Shown: piece by piece, positions 16,854 to 23,549 of the stretch
Layout: the number at the start of each line of letters is the position of its first letter
How positions within the stretch are numbered: the stretch's first letter is position 1
Translations under genes and position numbers: made by a program
Source of the DNA: CAYLYM01 sp964387645
Lineage (GTDB): Bacteria; Calditrichota; Calditrichia; RBG-13-44-9
Direction of reading: 5' to 3'
Assembly: GCA_964387645.1 (NCBI GenBank)
Contig: CAYLYM010000060.1
Span: forward strand, 1-23,549
DNA length: 23,549 bases
The notes under the pieces: model-generated
Told to the model about the DNA's origin: nothing
Seen by the model: the letters and a program-made list of their open reading frames with translations, nothing else
Database searches by the model: none

Positions 16854-17735
16854 ATGAAGAAGACAGTATTAATTACAGGAAGTTCTGGTTTTTTAGGCCG
16901 GTATTTAATAAAATTTGCACCGTCCCAGGTTGATTGTTTGATTGCTCAATTCCGCACAAAACCTCCCAGAAGTTATGGGCGAAAAGTTCAGTACCTGCCC
17001 CTGGATTTTCTCGATAAAAACTGGGACGAACTGAAGAAGTTGCATCCACATGTGGTCATTCATACTGCGGCCTTGGCTTCCATAGACGAATGCGAAATCC
17101 AGCCGGAATTATCCTGGCAGGTGAATGTTGAGGTCACCAGGCGTCTGGTTGACCTTGCTAATCAATGGCAGGCACGCTTCATTTTTCTTTCTTCCGATGT
17201 TGTTTTCGACGGTGAAAAAGGGAATTATCTGGAATCCGATATCCCAAATCCACAAAATAAATATGCAGAAGCTAAAGTTGAAGCTGAGAAATATATTCTT
17301 AATAATCATGAGGATGCAGTGGTAGTGCGTCCCGGTATTTTTTATGGCCTGGCACTCAACGGCCGACCCTCTTTTACTGAAACGATTCTGAAAAATTTAC
17401 ATGCAGGGAAGCAGGTTTATCTTTTTACCGACCAGTTTCGTTCGCCTATTTTGGTGAATAATCTTGCCGTGGCTTTGTGGGAATTAGCGCAATTGGATTT
17501 TAGGGGAATTATTAATGTTGCAGGTCCACAACGTGTAAGCCGTATACAAATGGGAGAACTTCTCTGCAATATGTTTAAATTTGATAAAAGTCTTCTGATT
17601 CCCATCCGCTCCGATGAGGCCAATTTGATTGCCCGACGTCCTTTAGATTGTTCTCTGGACATTTCTTTGGCACAAAAAATACTCAAAACAACATTTGTCG
17701 ATTGCAGGACAGGTTTCAGTATTGCTTATCAGTGA
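16854..17735 (+). CDS. SDR-family NAD(P)-dependent oxidoreductase, RmlD-like
   Basis: The 293-residue product is an extended short-chain dehydrogenase. The dinucleotide-binding motif TGSSGFLG is at 8-15. The active-site serine region FLSSDVVFDG is at 111-120, and the catalytic YxxxK is Tyr137 and Lys141 in YAEAK. The SSDVVFDG block and the way it continues resemble RmlD (dTDP-4-dehydrorhamnose reductase), but no other rhamnose gene is present, so the substrate is not assigned. The ATG at 16854 has only a weak AAG before it. The gene is close behind the second DUF5683-like gene and may belong to that transcript. Its stop is three bases from the stop of the convergent kinase gene. Confidence 0.82.
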   Translation: MKKTVLITGSSGFLGRYLIKFAPSQVDCLIAQFRTKPPRSYGRKVQYLPLDFLDKNWDELKKLHPHVVIHTAALASIDECEIQPELSWQVNVEVTRRLVDLANQWQARFIFLSSDVVFDGEKGNYLESDIPNPQNKYAEAKVEAEKYILNNHEDAVVVRPGIFYGLALNGRPSFTETILKNLHAGKQVYLFTDQFRSPILVNNLAVALWELAQLDFRGIINVAGPQRVSRIQMGELLCNMFKFDKSLLIPIRSDEANLIARRPLDCSLDISLAQKILKTTFVDCRTGFSIAYQ

Positions 17736-17738
17736 AAA

Positions 17739-18638
17739 CTAAAATTGGACCATCTGGCGAAGTTGTTCTACCCGCTCCTCAATATCCTTTCTTTGAATAA
17801 CTTTCAATTTGTCAAAACTATATGATTCTACATTGAATGAAGCGATTGTAGTACCGTAAATCACTGCCCGTCGTAAATCCATTTTGTTAAAACTTTTACA
17901 TTCTGCCAGATAACCCAGAAAACCTCCTGCAAATGAATCACCCGCACCTGTAGGGTCGACAACTTTTTCCACCGGAAAAGCTGGAGCAATAAAATAATCA
18001 TCTTTGGTTACTAATACCGAACCATGTTCTCCTTTTTTTATGACAATCGCTTTTGGGCCTTGATACAGGAGTGACCGCGCCGCCTGCAAAATGGATGGAA
18101 TTCCAGTTAATTCGCAAATTTCTTCATCGTTCAAAATTATTATATCAACAAGTTTAATGAGCTTATCCAGAGACTGGCGTTTACTGCTTATCCAAAAATT
18201 CATGGTGTCCAGGACAGTGAGCCTGGGTCGGTGGATATTTCTGAGTACTTCTAATTGTAATTCCGGGTCGATATTGGCCAGAAAAACGAACTGGCTATCT
18301 CGGTAACTTTCCGGAATTTCCGGATTAAAATTTTCAAAAACGTTGAGGTGGGTATAAATGGTATCCCGTAAATTCATATTTGAATGATAACGACCTCCCC
18401 AACGGAATGTTTTACCTTTTTCTATTTTGAGTCCATCAAGATTTACTTGCCTTTTTTTTAGAAAATCCAGCAAAGATAGGTTAAAATCCTGACCTACAAC
18501 TCCAACCATGTTAACCGGCGCAAAAAAGCTTGCAGCAGAACTAAAATAAAGCGCAGAACCGCCAGGTGAATTTGTCACCTTCCCAAAAGGGGTTTCTACA
18601 TCATCTAACGCAATCGATCCCACGACTAAAATGGACAT
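17739..18638 (-). CDS. PfkB-family carbohydrate kinase
   Basis: The 299-residue protein belongs to the ribokinase/PfkB family, which phosphorylates sugars or nucleosides with ATP. The N-terminal glycine motif PGGSALYFS is at 25-33. The C-terminal signature DPTGAGDSFAGGF starts at 228, placing the catalytic base at Asp234. The lid region (about 12-20 and 75-100) is short. The substrate cannot be told by eye; a nucleoside or sugar is possible, and this subgroup is common but uncharacterised in FCB bacteria. The ATG has a strong AGGAGAG site upstream. It faces the SDR gene tail to tail with a three-base gap and no terminator in between. Confidence 0.87.
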   Translation of the reverse strand: MSILVVGSIALDDVETPFGKVTNSPGGSALYFSSAASFFAPVNMVGVVGQDFNLSLLDFLKKRQVNLDGLKIEKGKTFRWGGRYHSNMNLRDTIYTHLNVFENFNPEIPESYRDSQFVFLANIDPELQLEVLRNIHRPRLTVLDTMNFWISSKRQSLDKLIKLVDIIILNDEEICELTGIPSILQAARSLLYQGPKAIVIKKGEHGSVLVTKDDYFIAPAFPVEKVVDPTGAGDSFAGGFLGYLAECKSFNKMDLRRAVIYGTTIASFNVESYSFDKLKVIQRKDIEERVEQLRQMVQF

Positions 18639-19028
18639 CTTTTTCTCTCCTAATTTACTGTATTCGCCACGTTTACGTAACGAATGGATTTAATCTATCT
18701 GTAATTCCTCGTCAACATCCAAATTCCCAATTATTTAGAAATAAACGATTTCCTTATTAAAATTTAAACTTTCCTTTTGTCCAAATTGCATCTATCCTTG
18801 AACAGGAATGTGATAAAATAAAATTTAAATTTATTTTGATTTTCTAAACCTGGACTTGAAGGTTAGACTTTGGTAAAAAATAAAAAAATTTGTTTTTTGT
18901 TTTTCCATAATTGTTTTTCATAATCTAAGTGCAATCGTGTCGGTTAAAAGCAATACGAAGATTCTTTTCTGTTTTTTTTGCATTTGTCAAATTTTTTTAC
19001 CAAAGAATGAGTAAGCTATCAGTATTTT
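18639..19028. other. spacer between argS and the PfkB-family kinase
   Basis: This 390-base region lies downstream of argS and upstream of the kinase gene, both on the minus strand. It is A+T-rich and holds the inverted repeat at 18868-19005. I found no clear promoter for the kinase and no gene. Confidence 0.55.
18868..19005. repeat. inverted repeat bounding a 138-bp A+T-rich segment
   Basis: The right arm CAAATTTTTTTACCAAAG (18988-19005) is the inverse of the left arm at 18868-18892, apart from a 7-base insertion in the left arm. The outer CTTTGGTAAAAAA is exact. The low complexity weakens the case, but the CTTTGGT/ACCAAAG ends are specific. It may be a small mobile element or a structure after argS. 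Confidence 0.35.
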
Positions 19029-20666
19029 TCACATTCGCTCTGGTGCTGCAATTCCTAAAATTTTAAACCCGTTAGCCAACACTATTTTGGTGGCTAAGCA
19101 TAATCCTAAACGGGCTTCGGTTAACTCTTTATCATCTGAGAGCACCCAACATTCTGTGTAAAATTTATGGAAAGAACTTGAAACTTCCGACAGGTATTGG
19201 GTTAACAGGTGCGGCGTATAATCGGAGGCACACCTGGCAACCAATTTCGGGAATTCCATTAATTTCTTTATCAATTGAAATTCGTATGGACTAACCAATC
19301 TTTTGAGATTTTCTGGATTCTGGTAACTTACGCCTTTCTCTTTGGCATTTCGCAAGATACTGCAAATTCTGGCGTGGGCATATTGATTGTAGTAAACTGG
19401 ATTTTCATCGGATTGGGTTTTGGCCAGAGTCAGGTCAAAGTTAAGGTGACTATCCATACTGCGCATTAAAAAAAACCAGCGGGTAACATCCACTCCAACT
19501 TCATCCATTAGCTCGTCAAGTGTGATAAAGTTGGCCTTTCGAGTGGACATTTTCACCTTCTCTTCTCCTTCGTAAAGGGTAACAAATTGATGAATAAGCA
19601 CCTTTACTTTGGAATCATCGTATCCCAGTGCTCTGACACCAGCTAAAACATCTGGATAAGTGGCAATATGATCTGCGCCAAAAAGATCAATAATCAGGTC
19701 AAAACCACGGTCAAACTTTGTCCGATGGTAAGCAATATCGGGTAGTCGGTAAGTGGGTTCGCCACTACTCTTAATAATCACCCGGTCTTGTTCCTGTCCA
19801 AAGGCTGTTGTGCGAAACCAAATTGCTCCATCTTTTTCGTAAGCCAGCCCCTTTTTCTTGAATATCTGGACAACCTCGTCGATGTCGCCGTTAGTGTATA
19901 AATCTTTTTCGTTAAAGTAAACATCAAATGTAATACCCAATCGCTTCAGGGTATTTTTAATATCCTCAAAAATCAACTTTTCGGCAGTGTCTTTAAAAAT
20001 ATCGGAATTGCTGGAATTTCGCAAAGTATCCCCGTATTCATCGAATAAATGATGGGCGATATCCTGGATGTATTCTCCCTGGTAATAGTCTTCAGGAAAC
20101 TCTATTTTTTCACCTAAAAGTTCCAGATAGCGTAGCCTTACTGATTCTCCCAGTACGCGCATTTGTCTTCCGGCGTTGTTAAAATAATATTCTCGTGTGA
20201 CATCATAACCCATCCACTCCAATAAATTAGCAATAGTGTCTCCCAATACGGCCTGACGTCCATGGCCTATGGTTAAAGGTCCAGTAGGATTTGCACTTAC
20301 AAATTCTACCTGGGCTTTTTTACCCTGGCCGATAGTTTGGCGGCCAAAATTGGCTCCTTCTTCCAAAATATCTTTAACCAGGTGTTGCAAAAAGCTCGGG
20401 GCAAAAAAGAAGTTAATGAATCCAGGACCGGCTATCTCAACTTTACTTATCCACTGAGAATCTAACACAATGTTTTGTACAATGTTTTGAGCGATTACTC
20501 TGGGATTCTTTTTCAAGGTGCTGGCAAGTTGCATGGCTAAGTTGACACTGAGATCGCCGTGTGCTTCCTGCTTTGGCGTATCGAACGAAATGTCGTTTAT
20601 CGGATAAGATAATTTTTCTAAAGCCGCTTTAATCTTCTGCCTTAAATAAGATTCGATCTGAAACAT
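19029..20666 (-). CDS. argS: arginyl-tRNA synthetase
   Basis: ArgRS charges tRNA-Arg. The 545-residue product is a normal class I enzyme. It has the N-terminal Arg-tRNA binding domain (about 1-85) and the HIGH-region motif in SANPTGPLTIGHGR (124-137), where the first His is Thr. The KMSKS equivalent is KMSTRK at 372-377. The C-terminal DALR-type helical anticodon domain runs from about 425 to the end, which finishes APERM as usual. The ATG at 20664-20666 has an excellent GGAGGAAG site lying inside rsfS, so the 38-base overlap with rsfS appears genuine and suggests translational coupling. It is the last gene of the operon that begins at 22193. Confidence 0.96.
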   Translation of the reverse strand: MFQIESYLRQKIKAALEKLSYPINDISFDTPKQEAHGDLSVNLAMQLASTLKKNPRVIAQNIVQNIVLDSQWISKVEIAGPGFINFFFAPSFLQHLVKDILEEGANFGRQTIGQGKKAQVEFVSANPTGPLTIGHGRQAVLGDTIANLLEWMGYDVTREYYFNNAGRQMRVLGESVRLRYLELLGEKIEFPEDYYQGEYIQDIAHHLFDEYGDTLRNSSNSDIFKDTAEKLIFEDIKNTLKRLGITFDVYFNEKDLYTNGDIDEVVQIFKKKGLAYEKDGAIWFRTTAFGQEQDRVIIKSSGEPTYRLPDIAYHRTKFDRGFDLIIDLFGADHIATYPDVLAGVRALGYDDSKVKVLIHQFVTLYEGEEKVKMSTRKANFITLDELMDEVGVDVTRWFFLMRSMDSHLNFDLTLAKTQSDENPVYYNQYAHARICSILRNAKEKGVSYQNPENLKRLVSPYEFQLIKKLMEFPKLVARCASDYTPHLLTQYLSEVSSSFHKFYTECWVLSDDKELTEARLGLCLATKIVLANGFKILGIAAPERM

Positions 20667-21009
20667 CTTCCTCCAACCGTGTTATTTTTGCATCACCCCA
20701 CAGCTTTTCAAGGGCGTAAAATTCTCGTGTTTCGGGTTTAAAAACATGTACAACCACTTCTACATAATCTAATAATACCCAACTTAAGTGTTGCAAGCCT
20801 TCTTCATGCCAGGGACGTATACCTTCTTTCCTCAATTCTTCATATAAATAATCGTAAATTGCTTTGACATGCAGTTCTGATTCACCAGTAATGATCACAA
20901 AGTAATCTGTAATGTCGGTGAGTTTTCGTAAGTCCAGAATTGTAATATCTTTACCTTTCTTTTCCCAGGCCAACCTGGCAATTTTCTCGGCTAAACTTGC
21001 AGCGTTCAA
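20629..21009 (-). CDS. rsfS: ribosomal silencing factor RsfS
   Basis: RsfS binds ribosomal protein uL14 and blocks subunit joining when nutrients are short. The 126-residue product has the family pattern: DITDYFVIITG at 32-42, then HVKAIYDYL, the strand WVLLDYVEVVVHVF at 77-90, and YALEKLWGDA at 98-107. The start is TTG at 21007-21009 (minus strand). No upstream in-frame ATG exists, and AAGGA lies at 21016-21020, six bases from the start codon. It begins two bases after the stop of the LytR_C gene, and its 3' end overlaps argS by 38 bases, so all three are tightly linked. Confidence 0.93.
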   Translation of the reverse strand: MNAASLAEKIARLAWEKKGKDITILDLRKLTDITDYFVIITGESELHVKAIYDYLYEELRKEGIRPWHEEGLQHLSWVLLDYVEVVVHVFKPETREFYALEKLWGDAKITRLEEDVSDRILFKAED

Positions 21010-21011
21010 TC

Positions 21012-21653
21012 TTATTCCTTCTGTTGTTTGAATGGTTTCAGTTTTTTATAATCGGCACCAATTATTACTGAGGCTGCCAGTTGTTTTTTATTATTTTTTT
21101 CTACCGATATATGTGATTCATCGATTCCTAAAATTTGTGCTATTTTTAAAGCATCGGTTCTGTTATTTTCCCAACCAATTACACGGGAAAATTTCTCATT
21201 AAAATTCTTATAATTGCCCATGTAAACAACATCCAGATTATTTTTACGGCAAAATTCTGTGGTTTTCAGCGCAATGCCATCTATTCCACACCCGTTCAAA
21301 ACCTCAATTTGTATTTTTTGCTTAACCGGCCGAATTTTGTGTGATTCCTTTTTTTCTGCAGAAATGTCTAAAGGAACTTGTTCTTGAGAAACAGACAATG
21401 TAGTAGAAGGCTGAGATTGGAATTCTGGAATATTTTGAGGACTTTTGGAATTGAAAAATTGTTTAATGTCGAGAAGATTGAATGACTGGGTAACTAAAAT
21501 AACAATAAGGAGAATAAATAAAAAATAAAAAACTGACCGAATATATGATGTCTTCCAAAAATTTTTAGATTTTCCACGGCCTGTTTTTAAAGATTCATAG
21601 ATAAACTTCCGAATAGTCTTATTTGAAAGATCTCGCCTGACTCTTCTAGCCAA
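21012..21653 (-). CDS. membrane protein with LytR C-terminal domain
   Basis: The 213-residue product has a basic cytoplasmic start, one membrane helix at about 39-56, a low-complexity linker (65-112), and a LytR_C domain at 114-202 (IQIEVLNGCG, then WENNRTDALKIAQ, ASVIIGAD). LytR_C domains occur at the end of LCP cell-wall ligases and also alone on membrane anchors, as here; there is no LCP catalytic domain. The partner is unknown. The start must be TTG at 21651-21653, because no Met occurs before residue 145; AAGGAG lies ten bases upstream. It precedes rsfS by two bases. A 17-bp palindrome containing TATAAT sits right before its ribosome binding site. Confidence 0.8.
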   Translation of the reverse strand: MARRVRRDLSNKTIRKFIYESLKTGRGKSKNFWKTSYIRSVFYFLFILLIVILVTQSFNLLDIKQFFNSKSPQNIPEFQSQPSTTLSVSQEQVPLDISAEKKESHKIRPVKQKIQIEVLNGCGIDGIALKTTEFCRKNNLDVVYMGNYKNFNEKFSRVIGWENNRTDALKIAQILGIDESHISVEKNNKKQLAASVIIGADYKKLKPFKQQKE

Positions 21654-21668
21654 TCTGGAGTATCTCCT

Positions 21669-21685
21669 TATAATGCAGCATTATA
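21669..21685. promoter_or_regulatory. 17-bp palindrome before the LytR_C gene
   Basis: TATAATGC and GCATTATA flank one central base. The structure fills half of the 33-base gap between two genes, and its edge merges into the AAGGAG site of the LytR_C gene. On the minus strand the promoter-proximal arm reads TATAAT, with TTGAAA 15 bases upstream, so an internal promoter is possible. It could also be an operator or an RNA hairpin near the ribosome binding site. Confidence 0.45.
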
Positions 21686-21686
21686 G

Positions 21687-22193
21687 TTATCTGTCAATCC
21701 TTTCAACGCGAAACGGATTTAGTTCGAAGTAAGAATCAAAAAATCCGGGGGTATAATCATAGTAGTTTCCAGGATAATAATAACCTGGTCTCACATCGAG
21801 ACCCAGTTTAATTAAAGTATTTTCTGTAGGACGATAAAATAATTCAGCACCACCAAAGAATTTGGTATTACTTAATGCTGAATTATCAAATGTGTTGTAC
21901 GGTGAGTTCGCAATACCTAAATTTAAACGTAACAAAAGCGGATCGCTAATACGGTAATTAATCGTATTCATGTATGTATTTAACATCATATTATGCTTTC
22001 CCATGGTCATAAACGACATGGAAAAACTATGTTGCATGGTCATTTTGTCTGGATTCAAAAAGCCAAAGATAAAATTTGTCGTAGGCTTGGCTATCGCTTT
22101 AGATAATGGAGGCAATTTCGCTTGATTCTTGAATTGAGCAAAACTTAAAGAGGATAGCATTATAACCAAAATAAATACTACTAACTTTTTCAT
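21687..22193 (-). CDS. small secreted protein of unknown function, Met-rich
   Basis: I do not recognise a characterised family. The 168-residue product has a clear signal peptide (cut near SFA|Q, 19/20). A Met-rich segment follows, with eight Met in residues 51-75 among HSFSMSFM-like repeats. The rest is strand-prone and aromatic (PGYYYPGNYYDY), which suggests an outer-membrane or periplasmic beta protein. From memory, similar short proteins occur in other FCB genomes; I cannot verify that here. The ATG has a strong AAAAGGAGG site. It is the first gene of the run leading to the LytR_C gene, rsfS and argS, 33 bases before the LytR_C start. Confidence 0.65.
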   Translation of the reverse strand: MKKLVVFILVIMLSSLSFAQFKNQAKLPPLSKAIAKPTTNFIFGFLNPDKMTMQHSFSMSFMTMGKHNMMLNTYMNTINYRISDPLLLRLNLGIANSPYNTFDNSALSNTKFFGGAELFYRPTENTLIKLGLDVRPGYYYPGNYYDYTPGFFDSYFELNPFRVERIDR

Positions 22194-22895
22194 ATCAATG
22201 CCTCCTTTTTGGTTCCTTCTCTTTACCTTAACAGATAAAGACTTTAAATGTTCCCTTAAAATTTAAATAATTATCTTTTTAAAATAAAGATTTATTTTGG
22301 GATTATTTTGTGCTAAAAATAAGTAGAAACGTATCAATTTGAATGTAGTTTATTTTTCTATTTGTTTGAGAAAATAAATATCTTTTCCTGGTGCTTCATT
22401 TTGGCCATTTTTAACATTATTTGAGTTTACTCTAAGAAGAATTTTCTATCATCTACTTAATCTGGAGGAGAGATTTTAAACTTTTAAAAAATTTAGAGGT
22501 TATTCATTCTCCTCAGATTAACAGTTTGCGTAGATTGCCGGTGTTAAGTCAACTAGTGTATAAAATATAATAACTCCTTTCAATTCATTTTGTTGATTTC
22601 TTTTGCAAAATTCTTTTACTTTATAGAAAAATAGTTGATGAAAAAAAATAGTTTTATTGAGTAAATTGATTCCATTTAAATATTGATAATATGGCTTTGC
22701 TATGATTTTGTACAAGCATCTACTTTTTCATAGATATGGAAGCACAAATGTTAAGCGCAAAGTAGTTAGTATACTGAACATTAGCTGGCTTTTATTTTAA
22801 AAAATTGTCCAATTTTGTTAATTGGTTATAAAGATGAAATTATTGATCGTTTTAAAAGTGTTATAGAGAACAATCAATATAAGGAGATAAGTAGG
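22194..22895. other. spacer between divergent secreted-protein and aminopeptidase genes
   Basis: This 702-base A+T-rich region contains the ribosome binding sites of both flanking genes, a small A+T-only palindrome (22281-22298), and a possible promoter at 22805-22832. A 65-codon frame at 22518-22715 has no ribosome binding site or family likeness that I can see. Nothing else stands out. Confidence 0.55.
22805..22832 (+). promoter_or_regulatory. possible promoter for the aminopeptidase gene
   Basis: TTGTCC (22805-22810) and TATAAA (22827-22832) are 16 bases apart, a fair sigma70-like match about 65 bases before the ATG. A CCAATT/AATTGG inverted repeat (22809-22825) lies between them and may be an operator. 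This is motif evidence only, in A+T-rich DNA. Confidence 0.3.
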
Positions 22896-23549
22896 ATGCA
22901 TATTCAATTAGATCGAGAAAATTTTGACTCCCTGACTACATCGTTGCTGATCGTTCCGGTCTTTTCTGACCAGAAACGTTTTCCTGGTGGATTGGCATTT
23001 TTAAAGGAGCATATTCATCCTGCAATCGAGGAGATTATGAATAAACCAGGATTCGAAGCGAAATTGAACCAGAAACGCTGGGTGGATACAACATACTCTG
23101 GATATCCGACAGTGTGTCTACTGGGTGCGGGTAAAATTAACGAATGGGATATGGAAAAAGCACGGCAATTGTGGGGAGAGGCAATTCAGGCAGCGAAAGC
23201 ACTGAAAGTGAAAGATTTAGCGATTTATTGGGATGGAGAATTTCCTTGCCCTGGTGATTACTCATTGTTTATTCCTGAGGTAACGTCAGCCCTGTATACT
23301 GCTAATTTTCGGTTTACAGAATTTCAAACCAAACGGGAAGATTTACCACCTTCCGTAGAGAAAGTGCATTTCCTTTTTCCCAATGCTGAAAAGAATACCG
23401 AATCTTTAATCCGGAATGGGCAACATCTGGGGAATAGCGTAAATTTAGCGCGGCGTTTGACAGAAATTCCTTCGAATCAGCTCTACCCAGAAAAATTTGT
23501 AGAGGAGATAAATAACTTATCTGAACAATTTGGATGGGAAACCGAAGTT
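22896..23549 (+). CDS. pepA: leucyl aminopeptidase (M17 family), 3' end outside the window
   Basis: The 218 codons present start MHIQLDRENFDSL and run open to the window edge. They cover the N-terminal macro-like domain of M17 aminopeptidases (VCLLGAGK around residue 70). The start of the catalytic domain is marked by GNSVNLARRLTEIPSNQLYP at about residue 180, a strongly conserved stretch. M17 enzymes are cytoplasmic hexamers that use two metal ions to remove N-terminal residues; the metal ligands lie beyond the window. The ATG follows AAGGAG (22881-22886). It is transcribed away from the rsfS-argS operon. The family call is firm; the gene symbol is the usual one for this family. Confidence 0.9.
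   Translation, partial: MHIQLDRENFDSLTTSLLIVPVFSDQKRFPGGLAFLKEHIHPAIEEIMNKPGFEAKLNQKRWVDTTYSGYPTVCLLGAGKINEWDMEKARQLWGEAIQAAKALKVKDLAIYWDGEFPCPGDYSLFIPEVTSALYTANFRFTEFQTKREDLPPSVEKVHFLFPNAEKNTESLIRNGQHLGNSVNLARRLTEIPSNQLYPEKFVEEINNLSEQFGWETEV

Noticed and set aside
20256..20267. ArgRS HIGH motif reads TIGH
   Set aside because: As far as I know the first His is variable in the ArgRS of this group of bacteria and the rest of the enzyme is intact, so I do not treat it as a defect.
22281..22298. AAAATAAA/TTTATTTT palindrome
   Set aside because: Made only of A and T in an A+T-rich spacer, with a two-base loop; expected by chance.
22518..22715. 65-codon open frame on the minus strand in the spacer before pepA
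   Set aside because: Composition is that of translated A+T-rich DNA (Lys, Asn, Ile, Tyr, Phe), there is no ribosome binding site, and no family likeness.
1..23549. CRISPR array, prophage, integrase or insertion sequence
   Set aside because: No regularly spaced direct repeats, transposase or phage genes were found in the window.

Overview
The window (about 23.5 kb, AT-rich, with long A+T runs between genes) looks like a chromosomal segment of a bacterium from the FCB group (Bacteroidota relatives such as Calditrichota, KSB1 or Marinimicrobia). Four things point there: a short RpoD-type sigma factor of the Bacteroidota kind, a PorV-like outer-membrane protein, a secreted protein with a C-terminal sorting-type domain as in type IX secretion (T9SS), and DUF5683-like proteins. 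Unlike Bacteroidota proper, many genes have good Shine-Dalgarno sites. The phylum is an inference; no rRNA or tRNA gene is visible.

Layout. 1-1680 (minus): clpP (cut by the window edge) behind tig, with a candidate Bacteroidota-type promoter embedded in a 12-bp inverted repeat. 2459-7398 (plus): deoC, the RpoD-like sigma factor, a phosphohexomutase-family gene (glmM-like) with a strong terminator, then a pyrimidine-nucleoside phosphorylase. deoC, the mutase and the phosphorylase could together form a nucleoside salvage route. 7399-7698: a structured leader with a 114-bp inverted-repeat element and a terminator hairpin directly before the next gene.

7699-17735 (plus): an envelope and secretion block. 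It holds a PorV-like protein, a 1018-aa secreted M6-type protein whose zinc-binding motif is destroyed, a 1060-aa peptidase/TolB-propeller/Omp85-barrel fusion, two DUF5683-like proteins and an RmlD-like SDR. Several of these genes overlap or sit close together. 17739-22193 (minus): a PfkB-family kinase converging on the SDR gene, then argS, rsfS, a LytR_C-domain membrane protein and a small secreted protein. The last four read as one operon in the order small protein, LytR_C, rsfS, argS. 22896 to the end (plus): the first 218 codons of an M17 leucyl aminopeptidase.

Most of the housekeeping genes are ordinary. The parts most worth a second look are the inactive M6-like cargo next to an apparently active peptidase fused to a propeller and barrel, the structured leader in front of porV, the palindromic tig promoter, a perfect FNR-type box before the sigma factor gene, and the possible phosphopentomutase role of the mutase.
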